NCBI RefSeq assembly: GCF_002135355.1
Contig: NZ_NEGE01000011.1
Coordinates: forward strand, 86,822-150,821
DNA length: 64,000 nucleotides
Source of the DNA: Acinetobacter sp. ANC 4169
GTDB lineage: Bacteria > Pseudomonadota > Gammaproteobacteria > Pseudomonadales > Moraxellaceae
Direction: 5' to 3'
Shown here: in pieces, positions 26,550 to 35,498 of the stretch
Numbering within the stretch: the first letter of the stretch is position 1
Layout: each line of letters opens with the position of its first letter
Position numbers and translations under genes: made by a program
The notes under the pieces: model-generated
Told to the model about the DNA's origin: nothing
What the model saw: only the letters and a program-made list of their open reading frames with translations
Database searches by the model: none

Positions 26550-27209
26550 TTACTTCAAGAAGCCATTTTCTGCCAGAAAATTCATGCTTATTTTTGACTG
26601 TTCGTTGGTGTCGGCAGCCTTGTCACCCAGCATTAAACGCTCGATATAGCGAGCCAAGACATCCACTTCCAGATTCACTTTAGCACCGGTTTTCCAGGTA
26701 CCAATATTGGTCCGTTCAGCGGTATGCGGAATCAAGTTCAGGCTGATGATATTGCCACGCAGGTGGTTAATGGTCAGGCTAATGCCGTCCACAGTCACCG
26801 AACCTTTTTCTGCCAGATATTTGGCAATTTCAGCCGGAGCCGTCACTTCATAATAAATGGAACGGGCATCTTCACGCACCAGAGTAATTTCACCAACCGC
26901 ATCAACATGGCCACTGACAATATGCCCACCAAAACGGGTGGTTGGTAACATGGCTTTTTCCACATTCACGCGCTGACCGACTTTCCAGTTACCCAGTGTG
27001 GTACGGTTTAAACTTTCCCGTGAGACATCGGCTGCATACCAGTTTTCGCCCCATTCAATCACGGTCAGACAAATACCATTGGTGGCAATCGAATCACCCA
27101 AATGCACATCAGACATGTCGAGGCTGGTACCAATACGCAAACGCACATCACCACCCACGCTTTGTACACTTTCCACTTTACCTAGACTTTCAATAATGCC
27201 TGTAAACAT
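26550..27209 (-). CDS. ribE: Riboflavin synthase alpha chain
   Basis: A 219-residue protein of two repeated lumazine-binding domains (about 1-97 and 98-200). The N-terminus Met-Phe-Thr-Gly-Ile-Ile-Glu is the classic riboflavin synthase beginning. Each half has a Gly-x-Ser-Leu/Cys-Leu-Thr strand (Thr-Asn-Gly-Ile-Cys-Leu-Thr and Val-Asp-Gly-Ile-Ser-Leu-Thr). It dismutates two 6,7-dimethyl-8-ribityllumazine molecules into riboflavin. It is last in a four-gene operon, 28 bases after the methyltransferase. The tail (about 200-219) is longer than in some homologues. Confidence 0.95.
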   Translation of the reverse strand: MFTGIIESLGKVESVQSVGGDVRLRIGTSLDMSDVHLGDSIATNGICLTVIEWGENWYAADVSRESLNRTTLGNWKVGQRVNVEKAMLPTTRFGGHIVSGHVDAVGEITLVREDARSIYYEVTAPAEIAKYLAEKGSVTVDGISLTINHLRGNIISLNLIPHTAERTNIGTWKTGAKVNLEVDVLARYIERLMLGDKAADTNEQSKISMNFLAENGFLK

Positions 27210-27237
27210 AACTTGTTCTCTATTTTCTGTATTTGTT

Positions 27238-28530
27238 TTACCACAATGCCAATTGGGTACTTACACCGGTGGTATCCACACCGCCCAGTTCAGCAAAATG
27301 ATACAGCTGACCTAATAATTGGCGTAGCGGCGGGCCAGATTTGGCATGGGTATCGGTGATGACGATAAACTCGAGTACACGTGCACGTTCTGACTGACGT
27401 TGCTTGCTGACCCGATAACGCGGAACATCCTGAGTGAGCAAGGTTACACGGCCGCGTTTCAGATTCGCCTGCAGCAAATCACCCGCTTCAATATTACCAT
27501 CGGTCGAATAGCTGGTCAGAATATAACGTGCATTAATCGTTGCCAATAATTTTTCATAGGCTTCTTTGGCATGCTTGGAAGAATTGTACTGGCTTGGACG
27601 CTCTTTACGCCAAGCACGGTCAATCCCGCTCTTGAAGCCTTTGGTATCCGGACTCGGTAAATCCACCTGATCCCACAACGTCAAGGCATTCAGTACATGA
27701 TAGTTACTGCTATAAGCATGCTGGTTATAAGGCGGATCCAGATAAGCCACATCTACTTCAAAATTACTCATCTGGTTGGCCAGATGCTGTGCATCGACAC
27801 ACCACATTTCCGCTGCCGGTTTTTTCGGGTCACCGATTTCACAGAAACGGCTTGGCGTCAGCCAGAGTAAGGATTCAATCCGTTCCAAAGCGGTTTGGGT
27901 TTTACCACCCCAGCCATGGTGAAAACTTTTAAATACACCTGAAGTATTGCTGACAAAACTGGCTGAATACAGCAAGGGAGCCAGTAATGCCGACATTTCC
28001 ACATCATTAATGGCACCTTGTGCCTGCCAGGTAGCAATCTGCTGACGAATCGCATCAATACGCATGCCGTTGCGGCGTTTGAAGAACAAACGGTCACGGG
28101 TCGGATCATAGATTTCATCATTGCGCGGGCACAGGTTATGCGTGACCCAGCCTTTGACTTCGGGCAGACGGTTCAGATAATCAATGGCTTTTTGATAACC
28201 ACCCAGCTCTTTAAATGCCGGTGCTTCCACACAGGATAAAATCGCACTGTTTAACGCGTGGCTATACGGCTCCCAGTCATTGGCAATCACGCGATAACCA
28301 TTTTGCCGCGCCAGACGCGAAACCACCCCTGAACCGGCAAAAAAGTCGGCAAAAATCGGGGCCCGACCATTATGAGTATTTAAGGTTCCCGTGCTCTCAA
28401 GTGCCTCTAAAATCAGATGCAATAAACGGCGTTTATTGCCTAAATAAGGAACGAGCTGATTGAAAAGGTATTCATCTGTGGTACGTGCTGAATGACGACG
28501 TTTATGATAAACCGAAGACTCTGAATTCAT
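27238..28530 (-). CDS. aamA: Orphan DNA adenine-N6 methyltransferase (D12/Dam class)
   Basis: A 430-residue amino-methyltransferase. A Tyr-Leu-Gly-Asn-Lys-Arg-Arg-Leu-Leu motif (29-37) and SAM-binding Asp62-Phe-Phe-Ala-Gly-Ser-Gly68 come first. Catalytic motif IV is Asp265-Pro-Pro-Tyr268 followed by Asn-Gln-His-Ala-Tyr. No restriction endonuclease is adjacent. It overlaps ribD by 4 bases and precedes ribE, so it is an orphan methylase in a vitamin operon. From memory, A. baumannii ATCC 17978 has such an enzyme, AamA (A1S_0222), in the same place, reported to methylate adenine in GAATTC. The symbol rests on that recollection and on gene order. Its own first codons contain GAATTC (28523-28528). 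Confidence 0.8.
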   Translation of the reverse strand: MNSESSVYHKRRHSARTTDEYLFNQLVPYLGNKRRLLHLILEALESTGTLNTHNGRAPIFADFFAGSGVVSRLARQNGYRVIANDWEPYSHALNSAILSCVEAPAFKELGGYQKAIDYLNRLPEVKGWVTHNLCPRNDEIYDPTRDRLFFKRRNGMRIDAIRQQIATWQAQGAINDVEMSALLAPLLYSASFVSNTSGVFKSFHHGWGGKTQTALERIESLLWLTPSRFCEIGDPKKPAAEMWCVDAQHLANQMSNFEVDVAYLDPPYNQHAYSSNYHVLNALTLWDQVDLPSPDTKGFKSGIDRAWRKERPSQYNSSKHAKEAYEKLLATINARYILTSYSTDGNIEAGDLLQANLKRGRVTLLTQDVPRYRVSKQRQSERARVLEFIVITDTHAKSGPPLRQLLGQLYHFAELGGVDTTGVSTQLALW

Positions 28531-29627
28531 ACTGTCTCTTGAGAAGGGATTAACCTTAAGCGCACATCATTCCCCAATTGGGTAACGTCCATGAGCTTAA
28601 ATCGAAGTTGCTCTGCCATACGGTCAAATTCCGCATTAAACATTGCACGTGCTGTTTGACCTAAAAAGGTCGGTGCAACATAGCTGATCATTTCATCCAC
28701 CAACCGTTCCTGCAAAAAGGCCGTGGATAATGTTGCCCCTGCTTCCACCAGCACATCATAAATTTGATGCTCGGTAGATAAGGTCTGTAGCAAGTCTTTT
28801 AAAGGCTGTACGGCAAATTGTAGCACGCCTAAATCGGCCAGTTCCTGACGGAATGGTCCCATCACCATGACTGTTTCGGCTTGCTGGAGTATTTTTGCAT
28901 TCAGTGGCAAACGCCCCTGGCGATCCAGCACCAGACGTTTGGGCTGAACAATCGTGCTAATATCTGCAATACCGCTAAGTTGGCGAACATTGAGCTGACA
29001 ATCATCGGCAAGTACCGTTTCAATGCCAGTAATGACGACACCGGAAATGCCACGCCAGTGCTGTACATCCTGACGGGCTTCAGTGCCAGTAATCCATTTC
29101 GACTCACCCGAGGCCATGGCTGTCCGGCCATCCAGACTGGAAGCCACTTTTAGACGTACATAAGGCATGCCCGTAGCCATGGCTTTTAAGAAGCCGTGGT
29201 TGAGCTGATGGGCTTCTGCCTGACAGATCCCGACAGCGACTTCAATGCCAGCATCCGTTAAAATTTTTACCCCTTTACCGGCCACCAAAGGATTCGGATC
29301 AGGGCAAGCCACAATCACTTTTGCTACTCCAGCCTCAACCAGACCTTTGGCACACGGCGGTGTACGGCCATAATGCGCACAGGGTTCCAAAGTGACATAA
29401 GCTGTTGCACCGCGTGCCTTCTCACCGGCCTGGCGCATGGCAAATACTTCGGCATGCGGTTGCCCGGCTTGGGGATGAAAACCCTCGCCCACCAACTGTC
29501 CATCTTTAACGATGACACAGCCGACATTGGGATTGGGTTTAGTGGAATATTGTCCGAGTCGTGCTAATTCAATCGCACGCTGCATCCATGCTTGATCTTG
29601 TGGGGAGTTTTGATTTAACTCAGACAT
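28527..29627 (-). CDS. ribD: Bifunctional riboflavin deaminase/reductase RibD
   Basis: A 366-residue two-domain enzyme. The N-terminal deaminase has zinc ligands His58-Ala-Glu60 and Cys83 with Cys92 in Pro-Cys-Ala-His-Tyr-Gly-Arg-Thr-Pro-Pro-Cys. The C-terminal reductase (from about 150) has Val-Ala-Ser-Ser-Leu-Asp-Gly-Arg and Glu-Ala-Gly-Ala-Thr-Leu. It carries out the second and third steps of riboflavin synthesis from the GTP-derived pyrimidine. It sits 24 bases after nrdR and overlaps the methyltransferase gene by 4 bases. No FMN riboswitch-like leader was recognised upstream. Confidence 0.95.
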   Translation of the reverse strand: MSELNQNSPQDQAWMQRAIELARLGQYSTKPNPNVGCVIVKDGQLVGEGFHPQAGQPHAEVFAMRQAGEKARGATAYVTLEPCAHYGRTPPCAKGLVEAGVAKVIVACPDPNPLVAGKGVKILTDAGIEVAVGICQAEAHQLNHGFLKAMATGMPYVRLKVASSLDGRTAMASGESKWITGTEARQDVQHWRGISGVVITGIETVLADDCQLNVRQLSGIADISTIVQPKRLVLDRQGRLPLNAKILQQAETVMVMGPFRQELADLGVLQFAVQPLKDLLQTLSTEHQIYDVLVEAGATLSTAFLQERLVDEMISYVAPTFLGQTARAMFNAEFDRMAEQLRFKLMDVTQLGNDVRLRLIPSQETV

Positions 29628-29651
29628 TAAATTGCTCTTGGAAAATAAATC

Positions 29652-30110
29652 TTAGTGTTCGCGCTGTTGCATTTGTTCAATTTGACGACGGAAAGCTTCA
29701 ACATCCTGAAAATCCTGATAGACCGAAGCAAAACGGACGTAAGCGACATGATCCAAGGCAAATAAAGCCTGCATGACAATTTCACCAATGGTGCGTGATT
29801 TGACATCGCGCTCACCTAAACGGCGAATCTGCAACTGGATATCGCTGAGGACGGTTTCAATCTGCTCTTGGGTCACCGGACGTTTCTGTAAAGCATGCAT
29901 CAGGGAACGACGCATTTTTGCTTCGTCAAAAGGTTCGCTCTTGCCATCGGATTTGATTACCCGTGGCATTACCACCTCATAGGTTTCAAAGGTAGTAAAA
30001 CGTTCACCACAACTGAGACATTCACGACGGCGGCGAATCTGGCAGCCTTCGGCAGCCAAACGCGAATCAATCACTTTACTATCTGCAGCGTTGCAAAATG
30101 GACAATGCAT
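29652..30110 (-). CDS. nrdR: Transcriptional repressor NrdR
   Basis: A 152-residue protein. The N-terminal zinc ribbon has Cys3-Pro-Phe-Cys6, Asp-Ser-Lys-Val-Ile-Asp-Ser-Arg, and Cys-Leu-Ser-Cys at 31-34. An ATP-cone follows from about residue 46 (Pro-Arg-Val-Ile-Lys-Ser-Asp-Gly-Lys). NrdR senses ATP/dATP and represses ribonucleotide reductase genes at NrdR boxes. It is the first gene of the operon with ribD, as in many bacteria. No nrd genes are in the window. Confidence 0.96.
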   Translation of the reverse strand: MHCPFCNAADSKVIDSRLAAEGCQIRRRRECLSCGERFTTFETYEVVMPRVIKSDGKSEPFDEAKMRRSLMHALQKRPVTQEQIETVLSDIQLQIRRLGERDVKSRTIGEIVMQALFALDHVAYVRFASVYQDFQDVEAFRRQIEQMQQREH

Positions 30111-30191
30111 AGCGGTTTAATTGAACAAATCAAATCGGATTTAGAGTGTAGCAAAAATTCTGCCCTTTGTAGAGGCTTACGCAAGATATGG

Positions 30192-30220
30192 AAAAAAAAC
30201 AGCCCTTACGGGCTGTTTTA
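30192..30220. terminator. Terminator after amtB
   Basis: AACAGCCC-TTAC-GGGCTGTT (30198-30217) with A-runs on its left that read as T on the minus strand, directly downstream of amtB. Confidence 0.88.
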
Positions 30221-30248
30221 CACAATATATTGATTATAGGTTTTTATA

Positions 30249-31658
30249 TTATTCTACACGTTCGCCATGTTGACTTAAGTCTAGACCCATACGTTCATCA
30301 TCATTCGCAACACGGATACCAATCACCAGATCAATCACTTTCAGAATGATGAAGGTCAATACCGCAGAGTAAGCGATAGTTGCCAATACACCTTCAAGTT
30401 GTACCCATAATTGATGCATCATGTCTGTCGGTACTTTATCACCCATGATGAATTCACTTGCAAACACCGCAGTCAGAATGGCACCAACAATACCGCCTAC
30501 ACCATGCAGACCAAAGGCATCCAAAGAATCATCCGCTTTCAGAGCACGCTTAAGCGCTGTAATACCCCAGAAGCACACTACACCGCCAATCAGCCCCATA
30601 GCCAATGCACCACCTACAGTCACGAAACCTGCTGCCGGTGTAATCACCACCAAACCTGCAACTGCGCCAGATGCACCGCCCAATACAGAGGCTTTACCAC
30701 GAATCAATTTTTCAGTAATCAACCAGGCAATAGCTGCTGCCGCTGCTGCAACTTGCGTTACAATCAATGCATAACCTGCTGAACCATTTGCACCTAATGC
30801 AGACCCGCCATTGAAACCAAACCAGCCTACCCAAACCAGGCTTGCACCGACAACCGTTAAAGTCAGGTTATGCGGAGCCATAGATTCACGGCCCAAGCCC
30901 ATACGTTTACCCAGCATGTATGCAGCTACCAAACCTGCCACACCCGAGTTAATATGAACCACCGTACCGCCTGCAAAATCAAGCGCACCATCATTAGCTA
31001 ACCAGCCGCCGCCCCACACCCAGTGAGTAATTGGTGCGTAAACAACCACGCTCCAAATCGTAATAAATGCAACAAAGGCACCAAATTTCATACGTTCTGC
31101 AATCGAACCTGTAATAATGGCTACAGTAATGATGGCAAATGTCATTTGGAAAATAACAAAGAGAATTTCTGGAATTGTTCCGGTTAAGGCAGTGGTCGTA
31201 ATTCCAGATAACATGATTTTATCTAAATTACCAATGAAAGCATTGCCGCTACCAAAAGCCAGTGTATAACCAATCACCACCCAAGTAATACTGACAATGG
31301 CTGCCGCAACAAAGCTATGTGCCATAGTGCCAAGTACGTTTTTCTTACGAACCATACCGCCGTAAAATAATGCGAGTCCTGGAATGGTCATCAATAAAAC
31401 CAGTGCTGTAGACACTAAAATCCATGACGTGTCACCTGTGTCTAATTTTGGTTCTTCTTTCGCAGGTGCTGCTGTTTGTTCAGCTGGAGCAGGTGCCGCA
31501 GCTAATTCAGAATTTGTTGTTAATGATGTATCAGTAGTTTCGACCACTGTTACATTTTCAGCAGGAGTGGATGCTGCTGTTACTGCTTCTTCAGCCCACG
31601 CAACAGAACCACCTAAAAGTGCGCCAGACAAACTAAGCGCAATGAGCATTTTTTTCAT
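30249..31658 (-). CDS. amtB: Ammonium transporter AmtB
   Basis: A 469-residue channel with a cleavable signal peptide (about 1-22), then eleven transmembrane segments. The pore histidines are in His-Ile-Asn-Ser-Gly-Val-Ala-Gly and Leu-His-Gly-Val-Gly-Gly-Ile. Thr-Trp-Val-Val-Ile-Gly-Tyr and Leu-Ala-Leu-Phe-Tyr-Gly-Gly-Met-Val are conserved Amt blocks. Residues 23-75 are an unusual Ala/Pro/Thr/Glu-rich linker between the signal peptide and the first helix; most AmtB proteins have only a few residues there. It is 58 bases downstream of glnK, whose product blocks the channel when nitrogen is plentiful. Confidence 0.95.
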   Translation of the reverse strand: MKKMLIALSLSGALLGGSVAWAEEAVTAASTPAENVTVVETTDTSLTTNSELAAAPAPAEQTAAPAKEEPKLDTGDTSWILVSTALVLLMTIPGLALFYGGMVRKKNVLGTMAHSFVAAAIVSITWVVIGYTLAFGSGNAFIGNLDKIMLSGITTTALTGTIPEILFVIFQMTFAIITVAIITGSIAERMKFGAFVAFITIWSVVVYAPITHWVWGGGWLANDGALDFAGGTVVHINSGVAGLVAAYMLGKRMGLGRESMAPHNLTLTVVGASLVWVGWFGFNGGSALGANGSAGYALIVTQVAAAAAAIAWLITEKLIRGKASVLGGASGAVAGLVVITPAAGFVTVGGALAMGLIGGVVCFWGITALKRALKADDSLDAFGLHGVGGIVGAILTAVFASEFIMGDKVPTDMMHQLWVQLEGVLATIAYSAVLTFIILKVIDLVIGIRVANDDERMGLDLSQHGERVE

Positions 31659-31716
31659 TCGTATCCCCCAACCTAGTTTTTTGAGTTATTAGCTACTCAG
31701 CAAACTTCATGCCAAA

Positions 31717-32091
<375 letters not shown>

Positions 32092-32096
32092 TTATG

Positions 32097-32112
32097 TTCA
32101 AATTTCGTGCCA
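32097..32112 (-). promoter_or_regulatory. Candidate sigma-54 promoter of glnK-amtB
   Basis: The minus strand reads TGGCAC-N5-TTGAA, close to the sigma-54 consensus TGGCAC-N5-TTGCA. The GG at -24 is intact; the -12 GC is GA. The implied transcription start is about 30 bases ahead of the glnK ATG. Confidence 0.6.
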
Positions 32113-32335
32113 AAAATTCTAAGGTTGGGGGAAATAGTAACTTTCGACACGAGTTTTCTTTATAACCTATTTTATACTTTTAGATGTAGTCTGAATTCCA
32201 AAAAGTAGACATTTTTACTATAAAATTAACGATTTTACATATCGGATAAAGTTATATCCGGTCGCATGGGACTATGGTCTAGGTTTGAGCAATGCTACAC
32301 TAGCGCCACTTCTCCATCACTATATGGACACTGCA

Positions 32336-32563
32336 ATGATTGAAACCCTATTACAAGCCATCATGGAACAACTCGATCAACCGAAAAAGGATGTTGAACA
32401 TAATTTACGTGCCTTACTGAATGAAGCAGTCAGCAAGATGGATCTGGTGTCTAGAGATGAAATCGAGCGACAACGTACTGCCCTCAATACTGCCAATTTA
32501 CGATTAAATGAACTGCTTAAACAAGTTGAAGCCTTAGAAATTAAAATAAAGAACAATAAATAA
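32336..32563 (+). CDS. ubiK: Ubiquinone biosynthesis accessory factor UbiK (BMFP family)
   Basis: A 75-residue helical protein. It starts Met-Ile-Glu-Thr-Leu-Leu-Gln-Ala-Ile and has the conserved Met-Asp-Leu-Val-Ser-Arg-Asp-Glu-Ile-Glu-Arg-Gln block near residues 38-49, followed by a short coiled coil. These are marks of the BMFP/YqiC family (UbiK), which helps UbiJ in ubiquinone synthesis and associates with membranes. Starts at 32285 and 32324 are also in frame; 32336 is preferred because family proteins begin there, although no strong ribosome binding site decides it. comM follows after 68 bases. Confidence 0.82.
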   Translation: MIETLLQAIMEQLDQPKKDVEHNLRALLNEAVSKMDLVSRDEIERQRTALNTANLRLNELLKQVEALEIKIKNNK

Positions 32564-32631
32564 GCACCTTTTCAGTGCATAAAAAGACCAAAAACGATTA
32601 AAAATAACGCACTACAATGGAACAATAATAA

Positions 32632-34119
32632 ATGTCTTTTGCCAAGATTTATACTCGAGGTCTGCTTGGACTTCATGCCCCGCTAATAGAGGTCGAAGTG
32701 CATGTCAGTCAGGGCTTGCCTTCTTTAACCATTGTCGGACTTGCCGAAGCGGCAGTTCGTGAAAGTAAAGACCGGGTCCGTTCTGCCATTATCAATAGTG
32801 GTTTTCAATTTCCTACCAAACGTCTCACCATCAATTTAGCGCCTGCAGATTTGCCCAAAGATGGTTCGCGTCTGGATTTGCCCATTGCTTTGGGCATTTT
32901 AATCGCTTCGGGACAACTGCCTGAAAATGTGACAGATCATCTGGAATTTATTGGTGAACTCGCCCTGGATGGTCAGCTTCGACCCATCACCGGTATTTTG
33001 AGTATCGCCATTGCCTGCCAGCAGTCCGGACATCATCTTTTCTTGCCGCAGCAAAATGCTCAAGATGCCTCGCAATTGCCCAATTTTGAAGTATTTGCCG
33101 CCCATCATCTCAAAGATGTATGTGAACATTTATCTAGCCAGCACCCGATTCAACAATATCAAGCGCATAGCAGCAACCAAATCAATCAGTACAAATTTGA
33201 TTTAGCCGATGTCAAAGGTCAACTCCGTCCACGACGTGCTTTGGAAATTGCCGCAGCAGGTGGACATTCACTGCTGTTTAAAGGACCACCCGGCACCGGG
33301 AAAACCCTACTAGCATCTCGCTTGGCCAGTATTTTGCCACCCTTGGATATGCAAGAAAATTTAGAAGTCGCCAGCATTTATTCGGTTGCCAACAGTTCAC
33401 ATCCCTTTGGGCAGCGTCCTTTTCGTGCGCCGCATCATACCGCTTCCGCAATTGCCCTGGTGGGAGGTGGCTCACATCCTAAACCGGGCGAAATTACCCT
33501 GGCACATTTGGGCGTATTATTTTTAGATGAGCTGCCCGAATTTGATCGTAAAGTTCTGGAAGTATTAAGGCAACCACTGGAATCTAAAGAAATTGTGATT
33601 TCACGTGCCTCCAGACAGATTACCTTTCCGGCCAACTTTCAACTGATTGCCGCAATGAATCCCTGTCCTTGTGGCTATGCTTTCAATCAGGATATTCGCT
33701 GTCAATGTTCTGCAGATGCGATTAAACGTTATCAAAATCGCATTTCAGGGCCGCTACTGGACCGGATTGACCTGCATATTGATGTGCCGCCTTTACAGGC
33801 ACACGAATTACAAGATACATCGCCAGTTGAAAATTCACATACGGTTCGCGAACGGGTGATTCAAGCCTATGAACAGCAGATACAACGACAACAATGCCTG
33901 AACCATGCTTTAACGCCTCAACAGCTTGAACAGTTTGCCTGCCTCGATGCGCAGGCTCAGAAAATTATGGAAATGGCACAGCAACGCTTGAATTTGTCTG
34001 CCCGGGCCTATCATCGGGTATTACGTGTCGCGCGAAGCATTGCCGATTTATCGCAACATGCCGAGATTCAAAGCCAGCATTTAACCGAAGCTTTGTCTTA
34101 TCGGGCACAACAGGGCTAA
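32632..34119 (+). CDS. comM: ComM/YifB-family Mg-chelatase-like AAA ATPase
   Basis: A 495-residue protein. The N-terminal domain begins Phe-Ala-Lys-Ile-Tyr-Thr-Arg-Gly-Leu-Leu-Gly and has a Lon-protease-like fold. A central AAA+ domain has Walker A Gly-Pro-Pro-Gly-Thr-Gly-Lys-Thr (about 219-226), Walker B Leu-Phe-Leu-Asp-Glu-Leu-Pro-Glu-Phe and a Cys-Pro-Cys-Gly motif. The C-terminal part is a Mg-chelatase-like helical domain. ComM is a hexameric helicase that promotes branch migration during natural transformation, including in Acinetobacter. No other competence genes are adjacent. The ubiK-comM adjacency also occurs in other gammaproteobacteria. Confidence 0.93.
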   Translation: MSFAKIYTRGLLGLHAPLIEVEVHVSQGLPSLTIVGLAEAAVRESKDRVRSAIINSGFQFPTKRLTINLAPADLPKDGSRLDLPIALGILIASGQLPENVTDHLEFIGELALDGQLRPITGILSIAIACQQSGHHLFLPQQNAQDASQLPNFEVFAAHHLKDVCEHLSSQHPIQQYQAHSSNQINQYKFDLADVKGQLRPRRALEIAAAGGHSLLFKGPPGTGKTLLASRLASILPPLDMQENLEVASIYSVANSSHPFGQRPFRAPHHTASAIALVGGGSHPKPGEITLAHLGVLFLDELPEFDRKVLEVLRQPLESKEIVISRASRQITFPANFQLIAAMNPCPCGYAFNQDIRCQCSADAIKRYQNRISGPLLDRIDLHIDVPPLQAHELQDTSPVENSHTVRERVIQAYEQQIQRQQCLNHALTPQQLEQFACLDAQAQKIMEMAQQRLNLSARAYHRVLRVARSIADLSQHAEIQSQHLTEALSYRAQQG

Positions 34120-34125
34120 TTTAAG

Positions 34126-34632
34126 ATGCATAATTTACTGATTCGTAGTGAAAATCCTGCTGATGATGCGGCAATTAGCCATGTGATTGAACAGGCATTT
34201 CAAAAGCAGCAATACTCCAGTCATAACGAACAATTCATTGTCACTGCCCTGCGCAAAGCCAATGCACTGAGCATTTCTTTGGTCGCTGTTTTAAATCAGC
34301 ACATAGTGGGGCATATCGCTATTTCACCCGTAAAAATTTCTTCAGGTGTGCAAGGCTGGTATGGCTTAGGGCCGGTCGCTGTTTTACCAGAATGGCAACT
34401 GCAAGGTATAGGTTCAGCGCTCATCCAATCCGGATTAAGCCAATTGAAAGCTCATTCAGCCAAAGGCTGTGTGGTTTTAGGTGATCCGGATTTCTATACC
34501 CAATTTGGTTTCAAGGCAGTTCCTGAACTCATCTTGGAGCATGTTCCGGCTCAATATTTTCAGGCTTTGGCTTTTCAGGGAGATATACCTCAAGCTTATG
34601 TCAGCTATCATCCCGCATTTTCTGCCACATGA
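34126..34632 (+). CDS. GNAT family N-acetyltransferase (YhbS-like)
   Basis: A 168-residue acetyltransferase. The acetyl-CoA loop Gln-Leu-Gln-Gly-Ile-Gly-Ser-Ala-Leu lies near residues 88-96, preceded by Leu-Gly-Pro-Val-Ala-Val-Leu-Pro. The downstream Val-Val-Leu-Gly-Asp-Pro-Asp-Phe-Tyr-Thr-Gln-Phe-Gly-Phe motif is characteristic of the YhbS-like subgroup. Substrate unknown. It begins 6 bases after the comM stop and is therefore probably translated from the same transcript. Confidence 0.82.
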   Translation: MHNLLIRSENPADDAAISHVIEQAFQKQQYSSHNEQFIVTALRKANALSISLVAVLNQHIVGHIAISPVKISSGVQGWYGLGPVAVLPEWQLQGIGSALIQSGLSQLKAHSAKGCVVLGDPDFYTQFGFKAVPELILEHVPAQYFQALAFQGDIPQAYVSYHPAFSAT

Positions 34633-34700
34633 GCAAAAATAAAGACATTGCTTTTATTTTTTTAGAACAAGGAACGAAATATCAGAAGCCCCTAAATTAT

Positions 34701-34741
34701 CTCCATAAAAAAACCTCCAAAGCTTGGCTTTGGAGGTTATT
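34701..34741 (-). terminator. Terminator of the first TorF-like gene
   Basis: AACCTCCAAAGC-TTG-GCTTTGGAGGTT (34712-34738), a 12-bp perfect stem. The T-run lies on the minus-strand side (A-run at 34706-34713), so it ends the torF-like gene at 34755. Confidence 0.88.
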
Positions 34742-34754
34742 TAATCATTTGAAA

Positions 34755-35498
34755 TTAAAATGCTTTGGTTAAGGTAAATACCGCACCCGTTTCTACCCCA
34801 CGACTATCAGGATCAATATCCGTACCTATCGCAGCCAATTCAGCAGTTAGGCCATCAACAGAAGCAAATGAATAAGTCACACCCGCTTTCCAGTCGAAAT
34901 AGCTGTCATCACCACTGCCAAAGTCATAATCATCCGCCAGCGTATAACCCAGTGCAGCAACACCGCCAAAACCAGTTGCACCAAAAGGTACAGAATAAGT
35001 TGCATTTAGGTACCATGCATCAGTATCTAAACCCAAGAAATCATTAGTATAGTTAACCGCCGTTAATAGACTTGCACCTTCTACCAATACGTCATTAAAT
35101 GTCAATTTACCGTATAATTCCAACCAGTTTAAGTCACTTTCACTTGGATAAGCGTAGTACCATAAACCTACATCTAATAACGGTTTATTGGCAAAGTTAT
35201 CTAAAGTCGTTGCAAAACCGATGTAAGGATCAAGCTCAATGTGGGCTGTACCACCAAAATCTACATTTGAACCCCATACACCCGCATATACACCTGACTC
35301 ATGTGACAATACAAAACCTGCTTGTACGGCTGGATCATTAAAGGTTTGCGTCATACCACGATAACGATAATCTGAGGTTAGTGCTGCAGTGCCACTCACA
35401 GACAAGCCTAATGGTGATGCAGGTGTTTCATCTGCAAAAGTGAAGGTAGATGCTGTTGCAACTACAGCTAAAGATAATGCTTTTAAAGTTAATTTCAT
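34755..35498 (-). CDS. TorF family putative porin (first copy)
   Basis: A 247-residue outer-membrane beta-barrel protein with a signal peptide (about 1-22, ending Thr-Phe-Ala). The barrel starts with Leu-Thr-Ser-Asp-Tyr-Arg-Tyr-Arg-Gly-Met-Thr-Gln-Thr, the recognisable motif of the TorF/Gcw_chp family, followed by Pro-Ala-Val-Gln-Ala-Gly-Phe and alternating aromatic strands to a C-terminal Phe. Substrate unknown. The ATG at 35498 is chosen over 35516 because GGGGGAAG lies at proper distance before it and it restores a normal signal peptide. A second family member lies upstream at 35881-36651. Confidence 0.85.
   Translation of the reverse strand: MKLTLKALSLAVVATASTFTFADETPASPLGLSVSGTAALTSDYRYRGMTQTFNDPAVQAGFVLSHESGVYAGVWGSNVDFGGTAHIELDPYIGFATTLDNFANKPLLDVGLWYYAYPSESDLNWLELYGKLTFNDVLVEGASLLTAVNYTNDFLGLDTDAWYLNATYSVPFGATGFGGVAALGYTLADDYDFGSGDDSYFDWKAGVTYSFASVDGLTAELAAIGTDIDPDSRGVETGAVFTLTKAF

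Noticed and set aside
30111..30248. FMN riboswitch for riboflavin genes
   Set aside because: The region upstream of nrdR-ribD is short and holds only the amtB terminator.
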